The translations under genes and the position numbers were made by a program. The notes beneath the pieces are model-generated. The model was not told the origin of the DNA and did not search any database. It was given only the letters and a program-made list of their open reading frames with translations. 64,000 nt of DNA from Hanleya hanleyi (Eukaryota; Mollusca; Polyplacophora; Lepidopleurida; Hanleyidae), in NCBI GenBank assembly GCA_036873755.1, contig JAVTVY010025338.1:1-64000 (forward strand), given 5' to 3'. Positions 18,621-29,662 of the stretch are shown in pieces. Positions within the stretch are counted from its first letter, which is position 1, and every line of letters starts with the position of its first letter.

Positions 18621-20570
18621 GACACCACCTCATTAGTCTTGGATTTAATTCATACACAGGTTTCATGGTTTGGGGCTTCAGTTACGATAACCTTTCATCC
18701 ATTGATCAAACAAATAAATATAAGTCTTCTTTGCCCCACTTCATGATATGCTTCAGGTTTAGTGATAATCCACTAACCCCAACCTAAGATCTTGCATGGA
18801 CAATGGGAGACATGCACAATACAATTCAGCCAATCAGCTGTCATGATTATCACTTCCGTTTAGTGCATTTCACAACTTCCTGTTCAGTGAGTTAATCAAC
18901 ATCATGTATTTGAACTTCGAAGTTGCCGGCATTGTGCAAGTCCACCATTGAAGTTAATTGACACATAGACTTGACATCTTAAGGTATGATCTGCCCAGTG
19001 GGTTTTATTTTGTAATGCCAACAATTCAATTGAACAAACTTTCTGTATTGACGAAGAAACAACTTTCATATAATCGATAAAATGCAATCAGCTTCATAGG
19101 AGTTCCTCTTCAAATGAAAACACATCAAAATGGAAATAAGTTCAATCATAAACAAATACATCTTATCTGAATTAAAGGAGAAATGCAAAGGTGACATTGG
19201 GTAATAAAAGATGATTCGGTTTGGTTAAACAAAAAAATCAATCCTCAAGAGCGAATTTAGAGAATAGAAAATTGTTAAACAACCGCCTATCCAAAAACAC
19301 ACATCGCTGATAAATGTAAGCTATGACTATGTCATCTAGGCTCAGTTTCTGAAATGACGTGGAGGTGTACAGTGACATTGCCGAATGCACTAGGTCGTGT
19401 AGTACACGTCAATCGAATGACACTGTAGTGCCACTAAATGATGAACAAATGTCACGAAGCACATTATTAGGCACATAGAGTTTAACCCATAGTTGAATAG
19501 AGACTAGAATCAAATCAGAAGATTTTAATTTTTCATATAATTGGACTTTGGCTTGCAAGACATTTGAATTACCACATTGGGAAAACTACAGCCATGAACA
19601 GCAACCTAAATGTAGACTACACATCAATTACTTTTCTCCAGTCCAAAGAAGTCCCTTTCCATTTCACAAAGGAAATCATTTTTTTAGTTGCAAAAGTGCA
19701 GCTTCCTGATTATGCCAACAATACCCAATGCTTTTCAGTACTTTGCCTGACCTTTCATGGAAAAACAAAGAAGTCATTTAGAAGATACACATGTATCATG
19801 TTACACAGATTTACCTTCATTCATGTCATGAACAAAAGCCTCAGCGCGATGGCACAAAAGTTCAACAGAAACACTTTAAGATAATTAATAATTTAATTAA
19901 TGAAATTATTGAATACTTCAATTAATAAAAATAATTAATACTTTAATTATTTCATTAAATAATACTTTAATTACTTATGGAGGTTTTGACGTTCCGACAA
20001 ATATCAACTATTATTTATCAACTACCACCAAGCAATCAACAAATGCCACGAAAAACAATCAGGGAGATGGCACACAGAAATTCAACAGGAAAAAACTTTA
20101 GAGAGGTAGTAGCGTGATTTTAATTGTTCGGGTAAACTGAACAGCCTGATCAATTGCAACATTTGCCAAAAGATTTTCAAGTCATGAAGTTTTGTATTTC
20201 TAAAAGGGAACAATATTGTCAGATTCTTCAATTCGGTCTAGTGGACCACATTGGTGTCCATGACGTCATGTTAGAAGCCGTCAGTGTAATAAAAGTTCCA
20301 AGGTCGAGTATGACATTGAAAAGCATCATGCCCGGAATGCTAATGCGCATTCTGTGTCGTCATCTCAAGCACTGGAGCCAATAGCAAGTGCTGCTACGTT
20401 TTCCAGAAAATGTCAAAAGTGTAATTTCAATGCCTGTGATATTACAAAATTAGGTCACAGAGAAACGTTCACCATAGTTGATCGCAACTACTAAATAACT
20501 TTTATCAAAATATTTGATTTGCTGAATATTTTTTAAATGACGCTACTACCTCTTTAATCAAGATAATTAA
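18621..20570. other. Non-genic spacer stretch
   Basis: No gene recognised. At 19880-19975 there is a strongly AT-rich block of 'taattaat'/'ttaatta' words. The open frame at 19564-19884 shows no family features. Confidence 0.4.
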
Positions 20571-20573
20571 TGA

Positions 20574-20845
20574 TTAAATATATGGACACATGGCAACTGC
20601 CCAGCCTTCTAAGAGGAATATGCGAGTCACCATACTAGCACCTAGGTAGGCCGGATCTTCTTTTTTTTTTTGCAACAGCGAGTTCAATTTGTCCTTCACT
20701 TTTCTCCAAGGAAGTGGTTTCAGGCTACTGGAATTCAAGGTCTTGAGGATATCTTTCTTGCCTGGTAATTTATTCTTGTTCAGATATGTCTGAAACATCT
20801 TTTCACATTCAGCAGTGTTCTCATCTGTCCAAAACCTCTTTGGCA
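20574..20845 (-). CDS. Candidate last exon of a minus-strand gene, SANT/Myb-like segment
   Basis: Acceptor on the minus strand 'cttgtatttaccag' ends at 20846. The exon begins in a frame reading VPKRFWTDENTAECEKMF, then KLPGKKDI, WRKVKDKLNSLLQKKK, and a stop at 20574. The spacing of KRxWTxEE...F...PGKxxI...W..VK is like the C-terminal segment of a family of uncharacterised animal proteins (fish, cnidarian, mollusc) that looks like a short helical SANT/Myb-type fold. That recall is from memory. The tail after KKK (EDPAYL...) is not typical and may be decayed. It is probably part of the same gene as 21170-20947 and 22957-23018, although the connecting donor is not evident. Confidence 0.5.
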
Positions 20846-20946
20846 CTGGTAAATACAAGTAATACAATGAAAGCATTTACTCTTCCATAAATACAAACAA
20901 ACACCTGAACTTAACTCAATATTTCATCAGGATTTCAGTAGTGGAT

Positions 20947-21170
20947 TTAAACACGAGCCACGCCAAGTGCCGAGAATTCCTCGACCTTCAGATTATTTGA
21001 AAATAAAAAAAACACAGCCAACTTGTGGCAACAAGCAGTTGGTTTGACGTGGTCATCAAGGAAACAAATATGCCCTTTCTCACTGATATTGATAGGCTTT
21101 TGCTCCATGACCACATGTGTAATGTGAGCTTCATCCTCATAGGCACACTCATTCTCGAGATATGGTGGGG
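20947..21170 (-). CDS. Candidate exon of the same minus-strand gene
   Basis: A good minus-strand acceptor 'tctgttttctcag' ends at 21171. The frame (phase 1 entry) reads APPYLENECAYEDEAHITHV and continues to a stop at 20947. The entry phase matches the exit phase of the exon at 22957-23018. No domain recognised. A weak donor could lie at AAG-GTCGAG, otherwise this is an alternative last exon. A duplicated, decayed version of its upstream flank lies at 23440-23730, where the acceptor AG is lost. Confidence 0.4.
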
Positions 21171-22956
21171 CTGAGAAAACAGAGACAGACGACAATAGTT
21201 TAATATCAATTTTGGCTCTAGCCAATGATCAGATGCATGACTGGTTTAAGTCCAGCGAGTCTTGGTATTTATCATTCTTCAAATATGTTGGTGATTAGGA
21301 AATGGGGACATTGCTTCCACTGATATGCCCACTTTCAAATAAGCTTCCTCCTATATTTGGTGGACTAGGGTCCTCTTCAGAAATCGTTTGGATTCACTTT
21401 ATTTTTATCAGGGGGTCAGGTCTGCAAACCTGTAGGTTACCCGTTTTATTTGTATGAATTAATTTTTTTTATAGTTCCATTCAATTTTGTCCCCCGAAAT
21501 ATCTGCAGAACCACTTCACGATGGAAGTTGAAATATGGTAGTCTTTATCGCACATACCAAAGCCATAATGAATTTCACTGTTTACATTTGATAATCAGAA
21601 CCGCTTAACCGGTTGACTTGGAAGTTGGTTATCGTCATTGATGTAAATGGGAATTCAAATTGTATATTCAGAATTCCACTCCCTGCACAATTGTTGATTT
21701 ATTGACCAATAGCAGATTGATTTGTTATATTGGCTGTATAAATCAGATACCATGATTCCAAATATGGTGGATTCAAAGTCGAAAAGCACCCAGTTGCCTC
21801 TGGAGTTAATAGCTACAATGCTGAAATTTCTCACACTACTAGATTTGAGCAAACTCTTCCATTTTGCCACATATCAGCATCTGACTGGTTGCACTGTTCA
21901 GCGGCCATATTGGATCAAAACGAAACACATAAATCTCTTCGTTTTCTATAACCCCTCAGTGGATCGACTGGAAACTTGGTGGTTGTCATCGATATGCTCG
22001 ATACTTAAATATTCTGCTCCGCGAGCAAATGCCGCTGTCAAAGTTGCAAATTTGATTAACGAAGTGGCCGTTTATATGTTATCAGAGATTGGTATGCCAA
22101 ATAAGGCAGCGTCGAAGCCAACGAGTGTTTGGTTGCCCCGGGGTCACCAATTTTTTTAGAGAGCTACAGGTCAAAAAGACTTCCTTTCCCATAGCATTTG
22201 AATAATTGCCATGGACTGACTGCCAAGGATCAATCAAACTGTTATGACTTTAGGTGATTGACAGGTTCAGGAAATGGTAAAGTCCAGCGACACCAGTACT
22301 CAGTCCCCGGAATCACAATTATTCTTTATCCAACATGTTTGGTCATCTCCAGAATGGTCAAACTCACAAGATTTAAACTCTTCAGTTGATAGTAGACCTA
22401 ATAGAGAAATGCACATTAAAAGTTGGCTCTACTTGGTTAAACTGTATGGCAGCCATCTTGGATAAAACTGTTCAGCTTCAAAGCTCTTCTTTGGAAGAAC
22501 CACTAAAATTATCTATTTGAAACTGGCATGCATGATCTATTGGTCAGGGTCTGCAATTCTTCTGAAGGGTTTGTTGCTGCGAAATCAATTATGGTTGCCA
22601 TGGTCATTCAAAAATTGGTCAGATTACAAGAGTTACATCTGAAGAATAAAAGTGCCAAAAGATGACAACTATCTATGTAAGATGACATCAATTTCTTCAA
22701 TTCATTTATGCTGTGTGCTGGCATATAAGATGACATGAATTTGACATCTCGGAGAGGTGTGGGGTGAATAGCTATTCAAAAAAGCTTCTTCAACCCAGAT
22801 CCAGTATGAAGCTGTCGTGTTGACTAGAACAGGCCATCTGATTTCCCGCTAAGACTACAACATGCTGCCCTGTCTACAACAGACAGTCCGGAGCTCCCAC
22901 TATGGTTACAACAGGCAGTTCAAGGGCTTCGAAAAGAACTCCAGAAAACTGCTTAC
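21171..22956. other. Presumed intron of the minus-strand gene
   Basis: Contains 'gccatcttggat'-type words and a + strand open frame (21722-22159) without recognisable family features, which I do not accept as a gene. Confidence 0.35.
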
Positions 22957-23018
22957 CTTTCAATGACAGTTTCTTCCTCTTAATAGGAGATGACCCAGCA
23001 TCACTTTCTGAATCTACT
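22957..23018 (-). CDS. Short exon with a Ser/Lys-rich, NLS-like linker
   Basis: Minus strand: acceptor 'tattttgcttgcag', then a 62-bp exon reading DSESDAGSSPIKRKKLSLK, then donor 'gtaagcag'. Phase 1 in and phase 1 out. Acidic-Ser followed by KRKK is typical of a nuclear-localisation linker. The splice borders are the best in the spacer. Adjacent exons of matching phase lie downstream at 21170 and 20845. Confidence 0.55.
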
Positions 23019-23439
23019 GCAAGCAAAATATACCAATAAAGATTCAACTAAGTTCATTCTTCACATGAGCAGGGCCAATTTAGTGAAAATCATTTGGAAA
23101 ACATTTGGGTTCCGAAAAATGTTTGGGCTCCCAAACTACAAGGTGCCCAAACTAAGAGAGCAAAATTAAGAGTGGCTGGGCACTGTCCCATACCCAATGG
23201 GGGGTTACATGTAGAAGCATGTATGCTGAAACCCCAAGCTCTGCAGTTGGGGATCATAACTTATAAAATTTACTAGAAATGGCCCTGGTAAGAGTTAGAA
23301 AACACAGGAGTAAAATGGTCTGTCTGGGAACAACAGGGAATCCAGACATAAGGACAACTTAGGGCTCAACATCACATTCTGCAGTATTCCAGCCATATAG
23401 CAAATTAAAGATATAGACTTACTCTATGATTACCTGAAC

Positions 23440-23730
23440 ATGTACATGTGGTGGGGACGAGAAAACAGAGCAAGTGAGTGAATAAGATTCAAGATCACTT
23501 CCAAAAATATTAGAGTCATATCACAAGATGAGAGATGGCAATACTCCAATGTCAATTTTCGCTGTAAACAATGACCATATGCATCTCTGGTGGGAGTTCA
23601 GTAAGCCTTGACCTTAATCATTCTGGAGATCTGGTGCTAACAAGCAATTGGAGACAAATGGGCCAACTGTGGCCCACTGATAAGCTCAGCATTTTCGGTA
23701 GGCTTCTGCTCTTTTGACTACAAGATGATT
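23440..23730 (-). repeat. Duplicated exon flank (relative of 21160-21370)
   Basis: Shares 'tggtgggg.cgagaaaacaga', 'atcaattttggct/cgctg..aatgat' and 'actgataagc' blocks with 21160-21370, in the same order and orientation. The acceptor AG of the 21170 exon is mutated here (TCGTCCCC). Confidence 0.45.
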
Positions 23731-24931
23731 GCAAACTGCTTCTACATTTCCACATTGATATTACCCCCCTCGGTTTTTCATTCCATTGCAAGTGCAAACA
23801 TCCATGAGCGTAACCAACATTAAAATAATCCAGGATACAACTGGTATTTGTGGATGTACCACTGATAGTGAGAACCCAATGGAAATGTCAACTGACTTCA
23901 AAATAAAAATAAAATGTCAAGTCTAGTCAAGTACATGAAAATATCCTCTTTAGTATCTTATTTACGGACTCATAGGGCCTCTTCATAATGCAATATCCTC
24001 TAAGGGGATCAATACGTAAATTCAACCATGTCATCCTGTAGCAAAATTCGAAATAGGCCTATTCCGACTGTCCGACTACAGTTGTAGTCTGTGACAAGTA
24101 CTAATTCAGCACCACTGACGAGTCTTTCTAAATCTATTCACACACCAAAATTCCCAAAAACCTGCAAGGTTATATGGAGATAATTCATTGTCCGACTCGC
24201 AGTCGTTTGCCAAGAAATGACCGTCGGTACTGTTTGGCTTCAGTATTATTTGGGGGGGGGAGGGGGGAAATACAAGCTCACCGAATTATTCCTCAAATTA
24301 GCATAGGCCTATCCCACAGTCACAGTGGAAATGCCCCCCCCCCCCCAACGATAGGCCTAGATTTTGCATCATAGCCTCAGACTATATTTTCCAATGGAGA
24401 CTATCAGGGGGGAGTGTATAGACGGTATTTACACATATAATGGTCTCCGTTGCGACTGTGATGTGTGGATGCGCTAGGAATGATTCTATTTATGTGATTG
24501 CAACTGCACTGACAACCTCACTGGCGGCTGTAGTGGCCCGACTGTGCCGAGTGTAAAGCATATATATTGCGCCCCGTTTAATATATCATCAAAGTCAGCC
24601 TGCATGGTTGTCTCCCCTTAATTTCCATTATGCAGACTTGGACTTAGGGCTGAACCAGATTAACACTAGGGGGCAGCACCTGCCGGGGAAGCGTGTAAAT
24701 GATACACACTGTGTGCACACAGTCATGCTGTGTGTAAGATTGAAAAAATCCCAAACACCTCATTAGACCCTGTAGAACAAGTTGCGCATGTTTTCCTTAG
24801 GAGGAGTTCCTCTTAAGGTAAAATCTCCTCATAGGGGTCTGCATTGCTTGAATTTCTCCTCATAAGGTATCGTATGTAAGCGTACACACACACACTCACC
24901 CAGATGCATACACACAGACGCAAACATGCAC
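23731..24931. other. Right end of the spacer: satellite fragments, G/C runs, CA microsatellite
   Basis: Holds satellite fragments at 23930-24030 and 24740-24880, a G run at 24252 and a C run at 24337, and a CA-rich block from 24880 to the arm edge. No gene. Confidence 0.5.
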
Positions 24932-25191
24932 ACATACACACACACACAATATGACTAACTATTCACATGCAGGACATGAGAGCTTCTGGACCTGGGCCTG
25001 GTAGAAGTCGGGGATGGTGGAACATTCGTGAACATCCTAGGGTACAGGGTGCACCACATGAGCGTGCACCTGTTTGACGTCCGCGCCTACATCCGGGTTC
25101 TTGCCGCTGACGTCCGCGCCTACATCCGGGTTCTTGTCGCTGACGTCCAAGTTGAACTGATTGTGCTAAAAATAGATCAACAGCTAGCTTA

Positions 25192-25220
25192 CTATAAAAA
25201 GGAAACGGCCTGGCCGTTTC
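25192..25220 (+). promoter_or_regulatory. TATA box and 9-bp palindrome of the right C2H2 gene
   Basis: CTATAAAAAGG at 25192-25202, then GAAACGGCC-t-GGCCGTTTC at 25202-25220, then ATG at 25246. Same design as in the left arm. Tandem 'acatccgggttcttg' words lie upstream (25089-25140). Confidence 0.65.
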
Positions 25221-25245
25221 ATCAGACACTCTGTCAACCACCAAG

Positions 25246-26223
25246 ATGTTCACTTGTACTACGTGCTCGAAATCATTCACTCGCCGACACGACTTGCGCC
25301 GCCATGAGGCTACCAAGCACGATGGAACCGCCCGGTATAGCTGTACGATGTGTAGGCCTACACTGTCGTTTCAGCGCCCAGATCATTTACAGCGCCATGA
25401 ACGTTCAATTCATGGGCCACCCAAGCGTCAATGTGGTCAACTCTTCAAACGACCCAGTCAGTTAAAACGGCATGAGCGTTTGATTCATGGTCCGTCACCA
25501 CGGCATGAGGGACAACTTTCCACTAAAGAGGCACCCAGGAGGGACAGATCCACTGAAGATGAACCCGGGGAGGAGAATGCCACTGGTGATGCGATCACGG
25601 AGAGCCCGCCTATACCCACAGCTCAGAAGAGCCTAGATATCCAGCCGGTCCCTAGCATTACTGTTTCCAGTCATACGCCTGACAACAACGAACATTTTCT
25701 GGAAGATGCGGTGGATGTTCCCAGCGATCTCTTACCCGAAGATCATCCAGTGAGTGAGATGTATCGACGCCATTGGTCCATGATCCGACACTGCTTCCAC
25801 CGTGATCGCCCTATATTGGACTTGTACAATTTCCGACTGACCGACCTCACCCGTCTACGCAGCTACGTGGAAGCCATCTTCAATGACCAACCTACGTCCT
25901 TCACATTAAATGTAGCATTTGGGTACATCTTATGCCATAAGATGACGCGTGAATTGTGCTATTTCTATTCCAGTGCCATCAACCCAGTGTACGACCATCC
26001 TTTCACAATCACCAATCGGGCGTCGCTAGAGACGATGCTGGCCCAACTGGACACTGTGGATCCCTTGGAATGGGCCTATGAACAGCGTCCCAACACCAAG
26101 TGGATAGTGGAGAGGGTCACCAATGTTACGTTCTTCGTGGTTAAACTGACCCACCACCCCCATCGGATGAAAGTATTCACCCATGCACTGATAGATACTC
26201 AGAATGCGCAAACAACTATCTGA
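25246..26223 (+). CDS. C2H2 zinc-finger protein, right copy (325 aa, third finger damaged)
   Basis: Intronless ORF almost identical to the left copy. A 9-bp in-frame deletion changes KRPCEECGQLF to KRQCGQLF, removing the first Cys of finger three and the C-x2-C spacing. Fingers one and two are intact. Other differences seen: Ile to Met in the second finger (TMCR), His to Asp (HRDRPI) and Ala to Thr (LTRLRS). The C-terminal domain is unchanged. It ends NAQTTI followed by TGA. DNA binding may be altered relative to the left copy; that is inference from the missing zinc ligand. Confidence 0.75.
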   Translation: MFTCTTCSKSFTRRHDLRRHEATKHDGTARYSCTMCRPTLSFQRPDHLQRHERSIHGPPKRQCGQLFKRPSQLKRHERLIHGPSPRHEGQLSTKEAPRRDRSTEDEPGEENATGDAITESPPIPTAQKSLDIQPVPSITVSSHTPDNNEHFLEDAVDVPSDLLPEDHPVSEMYRRHWSMIRHCFHRDRPILDLYNFRLTDLTRLRSYVEAIFNDQPTSFTLNVAFGYILCHKMTRELCYFYSSAINPVYDHPFTITNRASLETMLAQLDTVDPLEWAYEQRPNTKWIVERVTNVTFFVVKLTHHPHRMKVFTHALIDTQNAQTTI

Positions 26224-26478
26224 GGATATGTTTCCTCAACGGTATCCTGGCCTGTCCGATGACGATTAGAACAAACGGTTCAGAGCGAACATGGCCGAAG
26301 ATGGAACTTTCTGAAATGGCGACTTCTGATTGGACAAGAGTAGCCGAGAATACATCTAACGGACAGGAACGAATATGACAGATGCAAATGGTGGCCTCTG
26401 ATTGGACAAGAATCTTCTTGAATTGTAAATATACCCAACGCGGCTCCCCCAGCGTGGGTATGATGTAACATTGGGGAG

Positions 26479-26484
26479 AATAAA
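26479..26484 (+). terminator. Candidate poly(A) signal of the right C2H2 gene
   Basis: AATAAA about 256 bp after the stop codon, in 'gggagaataaactatatg'. Conserved in the other arm and at 41538-41543. Confidence 0.55.
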
Positions 26485-26589
26485 CTATATGAAAAAAACT
26501 TCTTGTTGTTGTTGTTCTCTCATGTGTCATCCTTGTTGTTGTTGCTGTTCTCTCTTCGGTCTATATCATGGCGTTATGTTAGAGTGTTA

Positions 26590-26725
26590 AAGTGTAACGA
26601 CGGGCGTTGACGGACGTCACTGCATTCCGAAGAATTAGTGACAATTCCATGGAATATCAGAGCTTCTGAGCTATTTCACCAGGGCGTTGAAGCATTAAGA
26701 ATGGCGTTGGTGGGCGTTGCTACAA
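26590..26725 (+). promoter_or_regulatory. Leftover finger-gene promoter segment, right arm
   Basis: 'acgacgggcgttgacggacg', 'atatcagagcttctgagcta' and 'ggtgggcgttgc' as in 4013-4210. The TATA box and coding part are missing and the array starts instead. Confidence 0.6.
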
Positions 26726-28320
26726 GATGACACCTCACACGACCCATTCGCACCGCGGATGGTCCATCTCTACACCAAGTAACATCAAAATGCTCACTTT
26801 CGCTACTACTCCTACTGATGACGTCACCAATGACGTCACAGATGCTGTGGACAGCCCCCAAATCGGGGTCTACACCCCGAGAGCTACAAAATGACACCTC
26901 CCAGGACACATTCGGACCAAGGATGGTCCATTTCTACCCCAAATACCTTCTTGTGCTGCCCTAAAATGCCCACTTTCGCTACTACTCGTACTGATGACGT
27001 CATCGATGACGTCACAGATGCTGTGAACAGCCCTCAAATCGGGGTCTACACCCCGAGAGCTACAAGATGACACCTTCCAGGACGCATTCGAACCGTGAAT
27101 AGCCCATCTCGACACCAAATACCTTCATGTACTGCCCCAAAGTGGCCACTTTACTTACTACAACCAACTGCGCATGCGCAGATTAACGCGACTTGCACTT
27201 AAAAACACACCATTCAGACTCTAACCCACACAAGCTTCACTTTGACACCTTCCACGACCCATTCGAACCGTGAATAGCCCATCTCTACCCCAAACACACC
27301 CACATACCCCCTCAAAATGCCTGCTTTCTATACTACGGCCAGGCTACGCATGCGCAGACTATTGACAACGTACGAACCATGAGTGTAGTCACGTGCTCCT
27401 GCATGAGAGCTTCAAAATAAGACCTCATACGACACCATTGGACCACCAGGGACTCACCTAGACTCCAACACGGCCACCCAGTATGGATTTATACATACAC
27501 TGGGCTTATACTCCAGTATATGGGTCTATATGAGCCTACCCAGGCCTCGGTGACTTTTTCCAAAAATTTCACCGTTTCGTGCCGGGCATGCGCAGAATGA
27601 CGTCAGTTCCACGTTTCAGCCATCCCGCTGGATGCTCCCTCACGTATGGTTTACAATGATAACTCACTCGATGCAATCGGACCACTAGAGGCTCGCCTAG
27701 ACCCCAAAACGTCTATTTCCATACCATTTTCCCACAATTCTCTGTCTGCGCATGCGCAGAATGTTGAAAACAAACAACACACTAGTCCAGGCGCATGCTC
27801 CTCCATGTATGCTTCACATTGATACCTCACTCGACTCCATCGGACCCAAAGGGGCACCTCTCGGCCCCTAAACGTCTATGTCAATACACTTTCTCTACTG
27901 CGCATGCGCAGAATGACGTCAGTTTCACGTTCCAGCCATTTCGCTGGATGCTCCCTCGCGTATGCTTTACAATCATACCTCACTTGACGCAATCGGACCA
28001 CTAGAGACCCGCCTAGATCCCCAAAACATCTATTTGCATAGTCTTTGTCTACTGCGCATGCGCAGAATGACGTCAGTTCCACGTTTCAGCCATCCCGCTG
28101 GATGCTCCCTCACGTATGGTTTACAAAGATAACTCACTCGATGCAATCGGACCACTAGAGGCCCGCCTAGACCCCAACACGTCTATTTCCATACCATTTT
28201 CCCACAATTCTCTGTCTGCGCATGCGCAGAATATTGGAAACAAACAACACACTAGTCCAGTCGGATGCTCCTTCACGAGAGCTTTAAAATAAGACCGCAT
28301 ACGACATCATCGGACCACTA
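26725..28320. repeat. NRF-1-like / CRE palindrome array of the right arm
   Basis: Mirror of the left array but with only two double-CRE units (around 26817 and 26994) where the left arm has four. NRF-1-type CTGCGCATGCGCAG words occur near 27169, 27747, 27898, 28051 and 28217, three followed by AATGACGTCAGTT. Confidence 0.85.
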
Positions 28321-29662
28321 GAGGTCCACCTAGACCTCAAAATGTTCATCCAGTATGCACCTATGCACTGAACACTGGATGTATATACAGACCTACCCGG
28401 TACTTAAGAAAACATTTCATAGCTTTTCCCATCGTATTCTACATGTACATGATCAACCTCACAGCCCATATTTAAATCCACAAAAAATGACCACCCCCTA
28501 ATACAGGCAAAATAGATGGAAATGTGCGAATCAGGGGACATCACCTTTGCCTACAAGAGGATTGGCCTAGTCCGAGTTGTCTCCCTTGCGTCAGAGTGTG
28601 CAGATGGCGCTACGATTTGAATTAAACCAAGATCCGGGGAAATTGGTCGTGGGACGCCATTTTTCTTACACAAACAGACCTGTACGGATGATTTCCAACC
28701 TTTTGCAAGTGATTGTACCATACAAAATTATATCAAACTAATTCATTCATTCATATCTAATTCACTCATACCACGGAAGACCACATGTTGGTGCCCGATG
28801 ACGTCATACTCTGTCGGTCAGCATACGTTTGACGAACGTTGTAATTTTCCTTTTGCTTGTGCAAACTGGACAATAAACGCTTGACACTGGGGTGGCAGTC
28901 TATCATAGACGGGGCATAATAACATGGTACAACACCTATAGATTATGTTTATTGGTCCCCATGGGTTCAGATATTTGGTGTAAAATGCCTAGTCTGTGGA
29001 GAGGGTTGCCCATGTTTTTACGGGCCATAGCCCAGTCGGTACGTTTGGTGTACGTCGCTAAAGGTCATCGCGTACGTTGGCATGACACCGATTTTGCACC
29101 CCCAGTATGGGACTATATGGGTCTATATGGGGCTCCTCGAACTTTTTTCAAAAATTTCAACGATTCGCTCCGCGACACTTCCTATCATGTTTGTCTTGAC
29201 GAGACTAAGAAAACAAATCCAAACAACCATACCGCAAATGTATAGAAGTAGGTTTCCCAGTGGGACAAACATTGGTCCTATACTCCTAGTATGGGTCTAT
29301 ATGGGGGTGTGGGTGAATGGGGCGTGACCTTTGGCCATGTCTAGACTTGTCTGTGTTTGTCTGGGTTAATTTTCCCCACAATGGCGGCTCCAACATGGCG
29401 TCTCCAACATGGCGGATTAATTTTCCAACATGGCGGCTCCAACATGGGGAAAAACCATTTCCAAAACGTCTATGTTCATACCCTTTGGCCACCGCGCATG
29501 CGCAGAATGCCGATATTTCAACCCCACACCCAGCCCATTAGATGCCCCTTCACGAATGCTTCCCTTTGATACCTCACTCGACCCTATCGGACCATGCAGC
29601 GTATTTGAAGTCTGGGGACTACATTTTCTCCGCGGAAGCTTTTTCCCGCGACCGCATCACCG
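28320..29662. other. Outer non-coding segment of the right arm
   Basis: Mirror of 11374-12700. At 29375-29455 the 'aacatggcggctccaacatg' cluster has an extra repeat compared with the left arm. Nothing coding recognised. Confidence 0.6.

Larger units (their letters stand above)
24932..29662 (+). repeat. Right arm of the 18.3-kb inverted duplication
   Basis: Mirror of 11374-16468. It starts inside a CA microsatellite ('cacacacaatatgactaact') and ends with the 'cgcgaccgcatcaccg' block. Order: promoter, C2H2 gene (+), poly(A) signal, leftover promoter segment, palindrome array, outer segment. Nucleotide identity to the left arm is very high by eye (long stretches without difference). Confidence 0.9.

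Noticed and set aside
21722..22159. 145-aa plus-strand frame in the spacer
   Set aside because: No recognisable motif or splice support; it lies in the presumed intron of the minus-strand gene.
11374..29662. A complete Polinton/Maverick-type element
   Set aside because: Size and inverted ends fit loosely, but no polymerase B, integrase, protease or capsid gene is visible in the arms or spacer, and no clear target duplication flanks the ends.
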